From Cunninghamia lanceolata (lineage: Eukaryota > Streptophyta > Pinopsida > Cupressales > Cupressaceae), in the NCBI GenBank assembly GCA_027924645.1, contig BSBN01000781.1:1116001-1180000 (forward strand): a stretch of 64,000 bases of DNA, given 5' to 3'. Every line of letters begins with the position of its first letter. The first letter of the stretch is position 1. The position numbers were made by a program, and so were the translations under genes. The notes under the pieces were generated by a model. The model was not told the origin of the DNA and did no database searches. It worked only from the letters and a program-made list of their open reading frames with translations. Below, piece after piece: positions 1 to 9,401 of this stretch.

Positions 1-359
1 TGATCAGTGACAAATCCTCCATCTTCCATCCTCAGAGAATACAATTTATTTCATAGGAATAACTTGTTCACTAGGGATTTAGCCTGATAAACATCTCCAA
101 GCTTCTTCCAAAGATCCTTTACAGTGTTCTCTTCATGGATATTTAGGAGCAATGAATTAGCCAAATAGAGTCTTATCAAACCCTTAGCTTTTCAATCTTT
201 GAGAGCCCAGTCTGCTTGAGACATTACTGTTGGTTTTGTACTAGATATGACATCCCATAAATCTCGATCTACAAGCATGTCCTCCATTTTGAGTTTCCAC
301 AAGTCGAAATTACTACCATTAAAATTCTCTATCTCAAGCCTCCCAGATGTGCTCACCAT
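1..359 (-). pseudogene. Copia gag N-terminal fragment, runs off left edge
   Basis: Read on the minus strand from an ATG at 359, the translation has the usual start of a copia Gag (UBN2/DUF4219 type), including FNGSNFDLWKLKMEDML and later VKDLWKKLGDVYQAKSL. Gag packages the element RNA in cytoplasmic particles. The frame is open except for two TGA codons, in KD*KAK and LFL*NKL. Family members usually have arginine at these places, so both look like CGA-to-TGA decay. The rest of the element lies outside the window to the left. A tRNA-iMet primer site and an LTR lie just upstream, in the order expected for a minus-strand copia. Family assignment is firm; activity is unlikely. Confidence 0.82.
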
Positions 360-465
360 ATCTTTCCTGCAACAAAGATTTCAAAATCCTTTGCACAAGC
401 TCCCACTGAAATGAAGATCAGCTCAAAAAACCCTCTACCCAACAACTAGAACCAAAGGTGATTAG

Positions 466-477
466 GCTCTGATACCA
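466..477 (-). other. Primer-binding site, tRNA-iMet type
   Basis: The minus strand reads TGGTATCAGAGC, the standard plant copia primer-binding site complementary to the 3' end of initiator tRNA-Met. It lies two bases inside the LTR end and about 105 bases before the gag start. Confidence 0.9.
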
Positions 478-479
478 AC

Positions 480-1427
480 TGGAAGGAAGCAAGGTATGTG
501 GAAACGCTTCCTACACTAATCTACTAAGGAAAAATTTATGCAATTTTTTATCTTTTATAGTTACAGATTAAGATGCACATTAATAGAAAGATAATAACAT
601 CCAAATGCAAATACAAAACTCACAACACAAGATATATGTGTGGAAAACCCTTTCAAGTTAAAAATCCCACACTCCAAAGCTGCCGAATATATTATTCAGG
701 AATCAAGAAGATTACAATATACTTGCAGATTAAACTTTCATAGGAGTATTAATCAATTAGAGGTTCAAAGGTAACTCAACATCTATAAGGTTCTTACACA
801 CAACCTCCATCTCCAGCTCCTGATATATAGGAGATACAATACAATAAACCATCAACGATAATTTCAAAACCATGAGCCAAATCCACCCAAAAGTGGTGCC
901 CAAATTATCTCCAATCAAAGATGCATTATGATGTGCCAAGTCACACACCAACGCGTGTAACTCTCCCCTTTACAACTCTTTTAAGTGTCCAACACATTTT
1001 CACATTTCCCAAAAATAGGAGGTCTAACTTCCGGAGGTCATAACTTTTGATCTAGGTGTCTGATTGATGAACCTTACGATAACTTTTAGGCTATTTAGGG
1101 ACCTCTAAGTGCCTCAAAACTAAGGTCAAAACTTTTTCCAACAGTTTCAAAAAATAGAAACTTTAATATCTCGCAATCCAAGTATGATCTTGAGTCAAAA
1201 CACAACCAAGATGTTTACTTAGTCATTCTGCACCTTTTGGTAAAATTTTAGGTCCATCCAAGGTCAAATGTAGAGTTACTGAAAATAGTAAGTCCCACCA
1301 TTTTTAGCCTTTTTGGAAACTCTGAAAGTTCTAGACCATTCTTCAAGATAAAGGGTATTCAAAAAGACCAAAACTGAGAAGAATAGTAACCTTTCATAGT
1401 TGCAAGGTTGAGACACTTTTCCTAACA
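480..1427 (-). repeat. Copia 5' LTR (LTR1)
   Basis: On the minus strand this segment begins TGTTAGGAAAAGTGTCTCAA and ends CTTCCTTCCA, directly followed by the primer-binding site. It is 948 bp. Its ends match the solo LTR at 2447-3499 and the LTR at 59,765-60,808 (shared start motif around GTGTCTCAACCTTG, shared end motif around CTTCCT). It is therefore a diverged member of the same family. Its partner 3' LTR would lie left of the window, so its target duplication cannot be checked. Confidence 0.8.
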
Positions 1428-1620
1428 TCAACAAGCCTTTTAAAAGGCACATGCATATAGGCCACGTAATTCAACTACAACCATTTGATTAAAACGTAAT
1501 CAACGGTAACAATTTCACTTTTCTTTTATTATTGTTTTTAAAGTGAAATATTTAAAAAATACTTAATCTGTGTGTGCTCCAATGAATTTTGGATAGTCAA
1601 TTTGTGTCGTTGTCCTCGAA

Positions 1621-1727
1621 CCCCACAAGGGAGTGTGTCCCCCTCAACCCCCACAAGGGGGTGCTACCCCCTTGACCCCCACAAGGAGCACTACCCCTTG
1701 ACCCTACTAGTGGTTGCTGCCCTTGGG
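1621..1727. repeat. GC-rich 26-28 bp minisatellite with hairpins
   Basis: About four degenerate copies of a unit like CCCCCACAAGGGGGTGCTAC followed by CCCCTTGA stand in AT-rich DNA. The second unit contains CAAGGGGG-TGCTA-CCCCCTTG, an 8-bp stem with a 5-base loop. It lies between the copia LTR1 and the degenerate 3' end of the minus-strand gypsy element. No coding function is seen. Confidence 0.7.
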
Positions 1728-2099
1728 CCCCTACTTAAACACTACACAAAACAAAAATATATATGGGGGGATTGTGCCGACCAACTATTCAAATTTTTAA
1801 AGGAAAGATCTTCGTCATTGTAATTAATTTCTTTAGTGATTATTTGCTAGGATTTTCCATTGTAATTATTTTTTTTTACCAATTATTCTTTAGGACTTAC
1901 CAGGATTTTATAATTTTTTTAATAATGTGCATAGATTCGCCAAGAAAATTAATATTTTTCAAAAAAAAAGGAAAGATTCACTAGGAAAATTATAGCACTT
2001 AGCTAGGATTCACCAAGATTTTATAAGTTTTTTAGGGGGTTCCTTAAAGTTATCACTATTCTCTAGGGTGTTTAATCCCTTGGTGAATTTATTGGTCTT

Positions 2100-2446
2100 C
2101 AAATGAATGACCTCCTCACCTTACTGATCTTAAAGCTTGGACTGATTGCTTACAGAGAATTCTACTTCTTCTTGGAGAAAGTTAACGATTTGTTAATTAT
2201 TCTCGAACACCTGCCAGGCAATCATGTTCTCTTAGACCAGTGGCCTCACCACAATCTTTACATGCTAGTATAGATCATGCATGATGTTTTCAGGGATGTC
2301 AAATTGGGTGCCCACTGTCACAAGCCAATCTCCATCTCTATTTTCTGTTTTGGACACAGGTTGGATGTTGAATGCATCAAAATCCTCAACCAGGTCCAAA
2401 ACCCTATGTTTGTAATCCTTCATCAGATCATTCTTAGAGGTGCTTT
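2100..2446 (-). pseudogene. Gypsy-like RNase H, C-terminal part
   Basis: Minus-strand translation shows KNDLMKDYKHRVLDLVEDF then FNIQPVSKTENRDGDWL, the end of a retroelement RNase H (RVT_3 type) in which N-R-x-A-D is the usual catalytic neighbourhood. After it comes a tail resembling 'KGL.TLE', common after RNase H in such elements. The first part of the domain is beyond the solo LTR at 3505-3760, and the frame resumes exactly across the 5-bp target duplication. Stops follow near 2216 and beyond, so it is dead. Confidence 0.65.
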
Positions 2447-3499
2447 TGAAAGGAAGCTAGGTGTACGGAAAACGCTTCCTACACTAATATATTGAGGAGA
2501 GGGCTATGCAAATTTAACTTTATCCTAACTATTACAACAATTGTAAACCATTAACATGAGATATTGCAGCAAAACACAAGAACCATAATGTAGACAGAAG
2601 AAGAGAGACAAAGATTTACGGTGGGGAAAACCCTTATTGGGTGAAAAACCCCACACTCAGAAACCTGCACAATGTATTAACAAATCTGAAAGAATGTTTA
2701 CAATACACTTGCAATGCAAGCTTCAATGGTCTTTGACACTCATGTCTGGAGTCAATCCGGCAGCATAACAGTACCTGTAAACCTGTGATACAAACTCCAT
2801 CTCCAAGCACCTGTATATAAAGGAAATACAAGGCAATATTGGTCCTATCTTGGAATGGGCGTCCAATATGGCATCTTGGACCAAAACCCACGCCTAGGAA
2901 CACTTGGTCAACATTGTAAAATGTGTCTAACAATTGTCCACAACTCTCATCCCAAAGAGGTCACCAATTTCTAAAATGGGCTATGACAGATGCTCTTACG
3001 ACACTTATGACCGCCATAGAATTTGTCATAGCGGTTACAACTTACAGCTGTAAGAGAATCTATCATACACATGCTATAAATAGCATATTCTCTTACAACA
3101 CATCATACTCCACCTTGGGGCGCCCAAATATACCTCATTCAAAGATGCTACATGACACGTGTCATTACCTATCTTACAACCTTCTATTCTCGACTCTTAC
3201 ATGTCATAGATTCGTCATAGGAATCCGTCATAACCGTTTTGGTCAAACATTCCTTACACAACATAGAAGATGCCGACACATGGCAGAATATTCCTACCAC
3301 TAAGTGGGATGCCTATCTCCTCATGTGAGGACAAAATAACAAGTTGTCATAATCCATGTAGGATTGACACATCACCGTGCCACATCCCACAATATGACAG
3401 TGGAATTTCTAATTATTTACAACATAGGCAATTGAATAATTAATACAAACATTACAAATGCAGAGAATTACCAAGGTTGAGACACCTTAATTCCCAATA
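2447..3499 (-). repeat. Copia solo LTR (LTR2), TSD gcttt
   Basis: This 1053-bp segment is strongly similar to the LTR at 59,765-60,808; both carry the TGCTATAAATAGCA stretch and the GGGCGTCCAA stretch. Minus-strand ends are TATTGGGAATTAAGG (first TG mutated to TA) and TAGCTTCCTTTCA. It is flanked by identical GCTTT at 2442-2446 and 3500-3504. No copia internal sequence remains, so it is a solo LTR left by LTR-LTR recombination. It sits inside the RNase H of the minus-strand gypsy element. Confidence 0.92.
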
Positions 3500-3504
3500 G
3501 CTTT

Positions 3505-3760
3505 GGGCTCTTACCTAATGAACACCAAGCTCGCTATCACGAAATGCTTGCAAAACCCTAATTCCTCTTCTTTGCACCAACTAAATGCCTTGAATCAGTG
3601 CCTCATACTCGACTACGTTATTGGTGCAACTGAACTGAAACCTGAAAGAAAAGAAGTATTTCTATTTTTTGGGCACGTTTAGGGCTACATCTACACCCAC
3701 TCAACTGATATTTCTTCTAGAGCCATCAAAATGCATCTGTCATATCCCTCCCAGGTCTTC
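3505..3760 (-). pseudogene. Gypsy-like RNase H, N-terminal part
   Basis: Minus-strand translation includes MHFDGSRRN, the first catalytic aspartate region, then VEYEALIQGI, LVQRRGIRVLQAFRDSELGV, the glutamate helix and second aspartate of an RVT_3 RNase H. It follows the protease linker within about 100 bases, without an RT between. A few in-frame stops are present. The domain continues past the solo LTR at 2446. Confidence 0.7.
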
Positions 3761-4373
3761 TTATGGGCTCACAAGATTTGGGATGATTGCATTTTCCTTG
3801 TGGATACAGTAGGTACCTAGCCCTATTTCTTCTACATCTTCAAAAAGGTTAAATTGGAGGCCATTACCCCATTCATCAAATAACATATTGGGGATTTCTT
3901 CTATAGGTGTGGCAGCCTCATGTATACCACCACCTTCTTCTTGGTCATGCATTGTACAGTTCATGTTGATAGGGTTAGGGGAGTAGGGTTCAATGTGGTC
4001 ATTGGAAACAGGCTCAACTTTTATGGTCACTTTTGTGCCATATATGGTCCTGAACAACATATGGGACCAATTTGAGGATAGGTACCCCTATCTTAGCAAT
4101 AAACTCTTTGGACAGGCATATGCCAAAGTATGTAGGAAGGTCTATAATGGATATATCTTGTAAAATAAAGTAGCCTGGGCAAGCATGTAGGGTATGTTAT
4201 AAATCTTTAACAACATCTACTATCTTAACAACAATTCCATCTAACTATACTACCCCTTTACTCACAATTTCATACTTGATACCTAGCTAATCACCTACTT
4301 CCTTAGGCATAATTGAGCTACTAGCTCCTGAATCAATCATGCAATTATGTAGCAATTTGTCACCAATGATTAA
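3761..4373 (-). pseudogene. Gypsy-like aspartic protease and linker
   Basis: The minus strand reads MIDSGASSSIMPKEVGD at about 4340, a retropepsin active site (D-S-G-A). It is followed by ILQDISIIDLPTYFGICLSK, then by a linker open from 4060 to 3761 rich in acidic residues (EEGGGIHEAATPIEEIP). Retropepsins process the element polyprotein. Stops interrupt the first half. The linker leads straight into RNase H, which is unusual for an autonomous gypsy. Confidence 0.65.
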
Positions 4374-5580
4374 TCATACAAAAAAGGAAGGAGGCTTACT
4401 AATTTTACGTGTGATTCCCTCCTTCGATTGGCATAAGCTAGTTGTGGCAACAATTCTTTCCTTTGTCACGTCATTATCAAGCTGGCTAAAGCTTTCCAAG
4501 GCTTCTTGTAGAAAATCCCTTTGAGATGGGATACATAGGGCTTCCCACATGGTGACATTTAGGTTGGCCTTCTTCATTTGATCTATAATGCTGAAAGGGG
4601 TGTGACTAACCTTTGGAGAGGTTTTCAACCCAATGACCTGTTGACTAGCCTGAGGTTGTTGTTGTCCTTGGTTTCCTTTCTCAATAGTCTGATTAGTTTG
4701 CACTTTGGAAGCCTTAACTATTGTACTTCCTTTAGCAACCATTGGAGATGCCTGGGAAGTAGATTCTTAACCAACAATAGAGGTTGAATGATCCTCCTTT
4801 GTTCTCCTTTTTGCTCTTGTATTGTAGGCTATTGGAGTTGCATCTTGATTAACACCACAAAAATCCTCTGGCAGCTAATTCATTAGCATAGATTCAATTT
4901 TCACTTACTCTTGTTCTCCCATAACCTCCTGACTAGGTCCATCTTGTTGTTCTAAAAGTGTTGATGGTTCTGGACCATCAAAGCTTGATTGAATTGTCCA
5001 CTTTGTCATAATTTTTGTATATGAGGTTGATTGCATGGGTAGCACCACTCATGATCTTGATCCAATTTATTTTGTATTGGCACAAGCACTCTTAATGAGC
5101 TTGCAGTAGTTGGATTCACAACATTCAGTGGCCTAACATAGATTAGTTGATTTTGTCTTTGCATATTGTCTTGGTAAGTTTGCCTATTAGGTTGATAGGT
5201 CTAACTGGAAGGCTGATATGGCCTATTAGGTTGGGTATTTTTCCTTTTTATGGCCACCATTTTATTATTCAAGTTTCTTATTTGGGTTTCCATCTTATTA
5301 TTAAAATTTCTAATTTGGGTTCCCATCTCTTGCATCTCATTAGAAGGTGTGACAAGGGGAGCTGACAGACTAACCATTGTCAGAACTAGTGCCAGACCTA
5401 GCTGGATAACTAGAGCTTTTTGGAATAAAGGAATTGGAGGCCTTGGAGCTATCTTCCTAGCTTGAATCAAGCTATTCTCAACCCTTATGGCTATCTCATA
5501 TGCATCTGGTAACACATTCCCTCCCATAGACTAAATCATGACAACAATATCACCATTCAAAAATCTTAAATAGTATAAGA
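4374..5580 (-). pseudogene. Gypsy-like gag C-terminal region and linker
   Basis: Two minus-strand open stretches (5527-5201 and 4742-4374) lie here. The first holds SMGGNVLPDAYEIAIRVENS, a C-terminal Gag segment, and then a glutamine/asparagine-rich tail with two QIRNxNNKM repeats. The second is a Q-rich linker (GNQGQQQPQASQQ) ending in KPPSFFV just before the protease. Between them is degenerate sequence. Expected role: capsid formation and a bridge to protease. Confidence 0.6.
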
Positions 5581-5584
5581 AGGT

Positions 5585-6483
5585 AGTATTAGGAGAGGGA
5601 TGATAAGTGCCAGGTAGAGCTCATGCAAATATATCTTCGTTTTATGTCCTGAAAACCATTACATCTTTTGATTTGTACCTTAAGGATTGTTAAAAACCTT
5701 ATTTAATTGTGTTCAATGCTAATGTAATATTGCAACAACTATTGGGATTAAATTGTTTCATGTTATGAGTTTTGTCTAATAGAAATATGCAGAAACACAT
5801 TTTTGAGTGCATGAATCCTTTCACTATAAAGAATGAGGTCTTTAGGAGGCTCTAGAGATGCTTATGTCAACTCCAGAGCTCCGCAGTAGAACTATTTACA
5901 GAAGCTCTAGAGATGCTTCCAACACTTTGGAGATATTTTATCAAAAAATACAACTGATATATATGGATGGAAGATATAGAATAGGATATATATTGATTTT
6001 AGAAAAATGGGATATACTCTATTTTTAAGCACATACTCTATTTTTTTGAAGCACTAGAAATAAAGTAGGCAGTTCTACAATTATGATCTGAAGCATTGAA
6101 TCGGCCTTTCTTCCAGAGGTGTGGAGCAAGGGCGCACTCCCACCAAAGGAGTAGAGACTGGTATTTAGTGGTTAGATTTCATGTTTTGTTAAAACTCTAA
6201 AATTGCTTAGTTAAAGTTCATTGCTTTGATCATCCTTAGATATATTTACTATTTTACTCTAACTGCTTTTTTCTTAGATCTCTGTTACAATAGTTTTGTT
6301 TCAACAACTATCATTTTCATATTCCTATATTAAGATTCTTTCAAGAAAGTATTTAAATGCATGATCATAATCAGATAAATAAGATTTAATTTTTATGAGT
6401 AGTATTAGGAAGACTGCTAGTTATAACCTTTACTATAGATAGCCATGGACATTGCCCTGGATTTGATAATTTAGACAATTACT
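5585..6483. other. Unidentified ~0.9-kb block interrupting gypsy gag
   Basis: The Gag frame stops at VIVHLAFK (6484) and resumes near YYLRFLNGD (about 5580), although these residues should be nearly adjacent in this family. The block between is AT-rich and non-coding, with no TG...CA LTR ends seen. A 12-bp sequence GTAGTATTAGGA occurs at both 5583-5594 and 6399-6410, which may be a target duplication or internal repeat. It also has two copies of GCTCTAGAGATGCTT (around 5850 and 5905). Identity unknown. Confidence 0.45.
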
Positions 6484-7172
6484 CTATTTAAATGCAAGGT
6501 GTACAATGACCCTTGTCAAGGGCTTCACCAATAGTTGAATTCGGTCCCAAGTTTTCTGGAACCTGTAGTTAAAATCAACCATGAACTCATGAGGGGCTCT
6601 TTTTGTGGTTGTTAGTTGTTCCATTAGGGTCAAATGGTCGCTCTTTTCCTCGAAATGTTGGCAAAGTCTATCCCCTAACTCATCCCTGTTATGAATAGAA
6701 TTGGATGGTAACCCTCTATACAACTGAAGTGCTTTACCTTTCAAAGAGGCAGCTAGAAGTCTTACAGCTACATTATCTTGAGTAATGTTATAAACATAGC
6801 ATATGTTAGCAACACCTTGTATGTGTTCTATGGGTGTAGTGGAGTTTTAACCATTGAAATAGGGAATGGCCTTCAGAACTGAAACTGGGATGTCATCATA
6901 TTGTTGAAGGTCAAGTGGGCTTCCTCCAGTAAAGGTTACAGAAGGCTTGTTTCTAGGTAGAGCCATAATGGGGATATGGAAGTTTATGATAGGTATGTGG
7001 ACGCCTGTTCTTGGTGGAGGGAATCTACCAAAAGGAGGAGTGGATTCAGCTCTTGGAGGAGGTGATACAATGCTTCTTGTTCCCCTTTCAGGAGATCTAG
7101 ATAATCTAGATTTTTTTATTTTTGAAGCAGATGAAGATAAATCAACAAATTGAAAATTCTTACCTCTTGTGA
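6484..7172 (-). pseudogene. Gypsy-like gag, N-terminal half
   Basis: Minus-strand translation gives a proline/serine-rich leader (SRSPERGTRSIVSPPPRAES), then MALPRNKPSVTFTGGSPLDL, and from 6744 a retrotransposon Gag domain (GKALQLYRGLPSNSI, FEEKSDHLTLMEQL, FMVDFNYRFQKTWDRI). This is the PF03732-type capsid. The upstream coding sequence is found at 13,430-13,529 in the same frame, on the far side of the inserted chromovirus. Confidence 0.75.
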
Positions 7173-7998
7173 TGTAGGAGCATCCCTGGTTCAAGAGCAA
7201 TCTTGCATCAACCAAAAACATTTGCATTTCAGTTTGTTTGCATTTCAGTTCTTTCATTTTCCAGTTCAGTTCAGGTAGTTCAGTCAAAAGCAGTTTCAGC
7301 TTGAGGTCCGGTATTGGCATTTCACATCTTGTAGATCTAGACTTAGCATCTACATTCATTCATCTACATCATATCAAGAATTTAGAGCATTTGGATCAGT
7401 TACCGAAAAGTTATCGCTATTAGAAGATCAAATGTTTTCTCATAGCAGAGCATCTTGATAGTCTCAGACAAATCAGCTGTAGGAGAAGGCTTGCGGATCA
7501 TTCCTTGACTTGTGGATCTTAATGACACATCATTCAATGATCCTTGGTTTGTGGTCGACCTTCCTTAGAGGTCCGCATGTTGTTCCATTCATTTGAGGAA
7601 GTGTTCTATGCATTTAGGTCTGACCTATCTATGAATATGTTACATCTTTTCATTGGCATTTGTGACCTTCCTTGGCTAACGCAGAGGAATCTATTGGTCT
7701 GGAAATGATATATAAAGATGTAATAGATCCTTAGGAAAGTATCTATTCACATAAGAAAGATCTGATAGTTTAGATTTGTGCAAAGGAGATTCAAAGCTTT
7801 ATCTTGCGCTTGTATGTAATCAGGCTTGTGAGCCCTAATTGTAAGCCCGCATGTTTCCATCTGATTTGTATTTGAATTCTTTGACATACTGAATGACTAA
7901 ATCTGCATTTGTTCCATTTCTTGAGTTATTTCTGTTGTGTTTACTATTGCTACATGGTCTAGATAGTTCATTCTATGAACCCTCCTACCGTGACTGCA
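7170..7998 (+). repeat. Chromovirus 5' LTR
   Basis: Direct repeat of 12,807-13,429. The true edge is probably TGTAGGAGCATCC at 7173, because the other end is CTGCA/CTACA, giving matched TGTAG...CTACA ends. A TATA box (TATATAAAG, 7709-7717) lies in a 187-bp segment (7629-7815) that the 3' LTR has lost. It sits inside the gag region of the minus-strand gypsy element. Confidence 0.88.
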
Positions 7999-8003
7999 CC
8001 AAG

Positions 8004-8015
8004 TGGTATCAGAGC
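8004..8015 (+). other. Primer-binding site of chromovirus (tRNA-iMet)
   Basis: TGGTATCAGAGC five bases after the 5' LTR end, complementary to the 3' end of initiator tRNA-Met. Confidence 0.9.
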
Positions 8016-8190
8016 AAAAGTTTAATTCTTTGGAGTGAATTGGTGAAGGGGATTCCATAAGATCTTGTTGTGAGTAGATCACTAAATTTGAGGCAGGTTA
8101 CTTGTGCAAAACTGATCACTGATTGAGAGGCAGTTGTCGCTTGTAGCCCAATCGCCGAATTTGAGGTAGTTTGCACTTGATCCTAGGAAG

Positions 8191-9401
8191 ATGCCGATGC
8201 GAAGAGTTCCTCCTGTTGGTACAATGGCTAATAGAATGGATGAGATGATGGAATTGATGAGAACAATGTGAATTCAATTGGATGCTATTGAGGAAGATAG
8301 ACGAAGAGGATTGACACCTAGACCTAATGTTGAAAGTGATGATGAAGAAGAATTTCAATCTACTAAACAAACTAGTGAAATCCTAGAAGGTAATGAAGAA
8401 GAAGAATTAGATCAGGTAAAGATATTGCAAGCTATTTCAAAGATTGGAAAGAGACCTAGAGTAGATGTGCCAAATTATATTGGTAACTTAAATCCAAAAG
8501 AGTTGATTGACTAGATAAATGACATGGAATAATATTTTGAATATGAGGAAATTGAAGATCTAGAGAAGGTGAAATTTGCAAAGACAAAGTTGAAAGGACA
8601 TGCTTCTATATGGTGGAAAGAAGTTCAGTTGGAAAGAAACAGAAGAGGAAAAGAAAAGATTACAAAGTGGGACCGGATGGTGACAAAGTTGAAGAATCAA
8701 TTTATACCTGCTAACTATGAATTGGAGTTGTTGAACCGATTGCAAAACCTAAGACAGAAGGAGAAATCTATGAAGGAGTACACTAAAGAATTTCATAAGA
8801 TGATCATAAGAATAGGACATAGTGAAGCAAGGAGAAAGTGGCTAGATACATTAATGGATTGAGATTGAATATTCAGGAAGAGCTAAGCTTGGTAAGGATG
8901 ACATCTTTGGAGGAAGCATATCTATTTGCCTTGAAAGTTGAAGAAAAGCTGAATAAGAAGCATGATCAGAGACGGAGAGGTAGAGGAGGTAAATTTCAAA
9001 GAGGTAGGACTTATTCTAGAGGAGACATATCATTTATAGAGCAGAATAAGTTTGACATCCTGTTGAAGAAGGATGACAGAGATAATATTGCTTACCAGAG
9101 GAATGACATAAATTTTCATTCCAGAGACAACTATAGTGCATACCAGAATGAAGGATACAGAAGAGAAGGAAGAGGATTTGATAAGAGGACATTCAGAGGT
9201 ACTTGTTTCAAGTGTGGAGGTGAAGGACATAGAGCATTTGAGTGTAATCAGGGTAGTACAAGCAAGAAAATAGAGAACCGTGGAAGAGCCACCTATGTTG
9301 AGGAAGAACTTATTTGTTCAGTTGGCAATCTGGAGAAAGGAGAATCATTGGTGATGAGGACAGCACTATTTCAAGTAGAGACAAATGAGGAACCATCATA
9401 G
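8191..9401 (+). pseudogene. Chromovirus gag (broken)
   Basis: Starts at an ATG at 8191. An acidic N-terminus (ESDDEEEFQSTKQ) leads to a Gag capsid domain (FAKTKLKGHASIWWKEVQLE, ANYELELLNRLQNLRQ, EYTKEFHKMI) and, at about 9200, a CCHC zinc knuckle CFKCGGEGHRAFEC that binds element RNA. Breaks seen: TGA in MRTM*IQLD, TAG in ELID*IND, TAA just after, and a one-base frameshift near 8840 (the frame moves from 8569-8862 to 8838-9401). Gag is followed by a TAG and then protease, so gag and pol may originally have been one frame. Confidence 0.88.
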
